A DNA stretch of 35,663 nucleotides, taken from an uncultured Gardnerella sp. (GTDB taxonomy: Bacteria; Actinomycetota; Actinomycetes; Actinomycetales; Bifidobacteriaceae). Each line of letters starts with the position of its first letter. Within the stretch, counting starts at the first letter, position 1. The notes under the pieces are model-generated. The model saw nothing but the letters and a program-made list of their open reading frames with translations. It ran no database searches and was not told where the DNA came from. The stretch spans positions 1 through 35,663 of the forward strand of contig CAMXWX010000007.1 in assembly GCA_947252975.1 (NCBI GenBank), given 5' to 3'. The translations under genes and the position numbers were made by a program. Shown piece by piece: positions 34,441 to 35,663 of the stretch.

Positions 34441-35663
34441 TTACGCCTCAAGCGTTATCACAGGATGCAAATCAAACATCGTTACAGTACGCTTCATGCG
34501 CGCAACGATGCTTGTTATAGCAATCGCAATCACGCCGAAAAGCACAAGCATTTCAATGCCGAAAACTATTTCGCCACTGTTCTTTCCAGCCATTGCTTGA
34601 CGCAACCCCATAATCGAGTACGTCATTGGCAAGTATGGGTGAACAGCTCTAAAGAATGCCGGCGTCATTTGAACTGGGAATGTTCCTGCAGAGCTTGTGA
34701 TTTGCAACATAAGCAGCACAATTGCAACTATTCGCCCTGGTATGTGGAAAATCACCATAATCATTTGCATTATTGCCATAAACATTATGGATGCAATAAT
34801 TCCAAGACCATAGAACGCAAGAACGTTGTCAATTTGCAACTTTAACACAACGTGCACTACGCCCATAAGAATTACAGCTTGTACAACGCCCATAATCACA
34901 AACGGCGTTAAGCTAATAAGCGCACTCTTAAGCGGATTCATGCCATTTAGTATCGCTCGCCTATCCATAACTCTCAAAACAAAGGTTGCCATAAGAGCAC
35001 CGACCCAAAGTCCGATGGAAATAAAGTAAGGAGCGAAACCTGTTCCGTAATTTTCAACGTGAGAATACTCGTGTTCTTCCAAGGAAACCGGCGCGCTCAT
35101 CATCTTACTTTTTTGCACGATATTGTTGATTTTTCCAGACTTTTGAGAATTCTTAAGCCCGTCATGCAACTTTTTTGCGCCTTCAACCAGCTTTGGAGTA
35201 TTATCCGATAGCTTCTTAGCTCCGGAATTAAGCTGATCAGAACCGTTCACTATTTTCGCTGAACCTTGTGCAGCTGCATTCACACCATTATTTAGTTTCT
35301 CGCTACCGTTACTTACTTGAGCCAAACCTTCAGCAAGACTATTCGCTCCAGCAGCAAGCTTATTTGAGCCAGTATTAACAGCTTCAACACCTTGAGATAT
35401 TGCGTCAGCTCCGCCCTTTATTTGCAAACTTCCAGCAGAAAGCTTGTCTGCTCCAGCGCTTAAAGCAGAAAGATTTGTTTCTAGAAGATCAGAATTCTCA
35501 CTTAATCCTCCAGCTAAACCTTGCAAACTAGCGAGCACGTCTTCCTTAGTAACTCTAGGATCTTGCGCTTTCATAAGAAGACCCATAATTTGTGCTTTTG
35601 TTTCAGCATTTCCAGCCTTAACGCGTTCCTCTAATTCACTACTAGAAGCAGAAAGCTTTTGCG
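34441..35663 (-). CDS. YhgE/Pip-type membrane protein, C-terminal part (cut by right edge)
   Basis: The frame is open to the right edge, so the N-terminus, including its expected first membrane segment and extracellular domain, is missing. The visible ~407 residues begin with a long helical region of Gly-containing repeats of about 7-11 residues (KLSAGSLQIKGGADAISQGVEAVNTGSNKLAAGANSLAEGL...), the hallmark of YhgE/Pip and X-X-G-type coiled proteins. About six membrane segments of ABC-2 permease type follow (GLWVGALMATFVL, ALISLTPFVIMGVVQ, FYGLGIIASIMFMAI, and ITSSAGTFPVQ...PYLPMTYSIMGLRQAM). Related proteins include phage-infection protein Pip and type VII accessory EsaA. The function in this organism is unknown. 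A strong terminator follows. Confidence 0.85.
   Translation of the reverse strand, partial: QKLSASSSELEERVKAGNAETKAQIMGLLMKAQDPRVTKEDVLASLQGLAGGLSENSDLLETNLSALSAGADKLSAGSLQIKGGADAISQGVEAVNTGSNKLAAGANSLAEGLAQVSNGSEKLNNGVNAAAQGSAKIVNGSDQLNSGAKKLSDNTPKLVEGAKKLHDGLKNSQKSGKINNIVQKSKMMSAPVSLEEHEYSHVENYGTGFAPYFISIGLWVGALMATFVLRVMDRRAILNGMNPLKSALISLTPFVIMGVVQAVILMGVVHVVLKLQIDNVLAFYGLGIIASIMFMAIMQMIMVIFHIPGRIVAIVLLMLQITSSAGTFPVQMTPAFFRAVHPYLPMTYSIMGLRQAMAGKNSGEIVFGIEMLVLFGVIAIAITSIVARMKRTVTMFDLHPVITLEA

Noticed and set aside
34345..34845. 166-codon plus-strand frame rich in His/Asn/Arg
   Set aside because: Covers the terminator and the 3' end of the YhgE-type gene; the composition is an antisense artefact.

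Overview
The window looks like a chromosomal segment from a low-GC member of the Bifidobacteriaceae, most likely Gardnerella. The argument is indirect. It combines actinobacterial hallmarks (a WhiB protein, a PdtaS-type sensor kinase, a HelD-like helicase, an actinobacterial lysozyme-like surface domain, and the nrdR / LysM / lexA cluster also found in mycobacteria) with AT-rich sequence and a bifidobacterial-type L-lactate dehydrogenase. I saw no rRNA, tRNA, CRISPR array, insertion sequence or prophage. Almost everything is ordinary chromosomal coding sequence. The regions 27.0-29.8 kb and 30.2-32.9 kb look most like accessory or acquired DNA.

Layout. 0-3.6 kb: the tail of an unidentified gene, a LytR-CpsA-Psr cell-wall ligase and a two-domain FtsK/EssC-like membrane ATPase, all on +. 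3.6-8.3 kb: whiB1, pdtaS, ldh and hflX on -; the whiB1-pdtaS adjacency is also seen in Mycobacterium tuberculosis. 8.5-13.3 kb: a small-domain methyltransferase and the RNA helicase hrpA on +. 13.5-14.9 kb: an MFS exporter on -. 15.2-18.5 kb: a membrane-anchored lysozyme-like protein and a HelD-type RNA polymerase-associated helicase on +. 18.5-20.5 kb: nrdR and a LysM gene on -, divergent from lexA on +, with several LexA-box-like palindromes in the shared promoter region. 20.7-26.9 kb, all on -: greA, an FKBP prolyl isomerase, serine dehydratase sdaA, a CtpE-like P-type ATPase and a lipoprotein. 27.1-29.8 kb: an orphan HicB-type antitoxin (+) and a SNF2-family helicase (-). 30.2-32.9 kb: NADH oxidase and a 4-hydroxybutyrate dehydrogenase-like enzyme on +. 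33.1-35.7 kb: a lipoprotein of unknown function and the C-terminal part of a YhgE/Pip-type membrane protein on -, running off the right edge.

How the genes relate. Two functional groupings are clear. The first is the DNA-damage/replication module lexA-LysM-nrdR. LexA probably controls itself and the divergent LysM gene, which by position matches the SOS-induced cell-division suppressors ChiZ/DivS. The LysM gene appears split by a one-base frameshift just before its membrane segment, and this is the most notable observation in the window. The second is redox and fermentation: ldh, nox and the 4-hydroxybutyrate dehydrogenase-like gene all consume NADH, which fits a fermenting, oxygen-tolerant anaerobe. 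Well-formed intrinsic terminators follow ldh, greA, nox, the dehydrogenase and the YhgE-type gene, so most transcription units here are short.

I did not find a convincing complete new system. The best candidates for something undescribed are the isolated SNF2 helicase next to an orphan HicB protein, and the EssC-like ATPase with no visible secretion partner.
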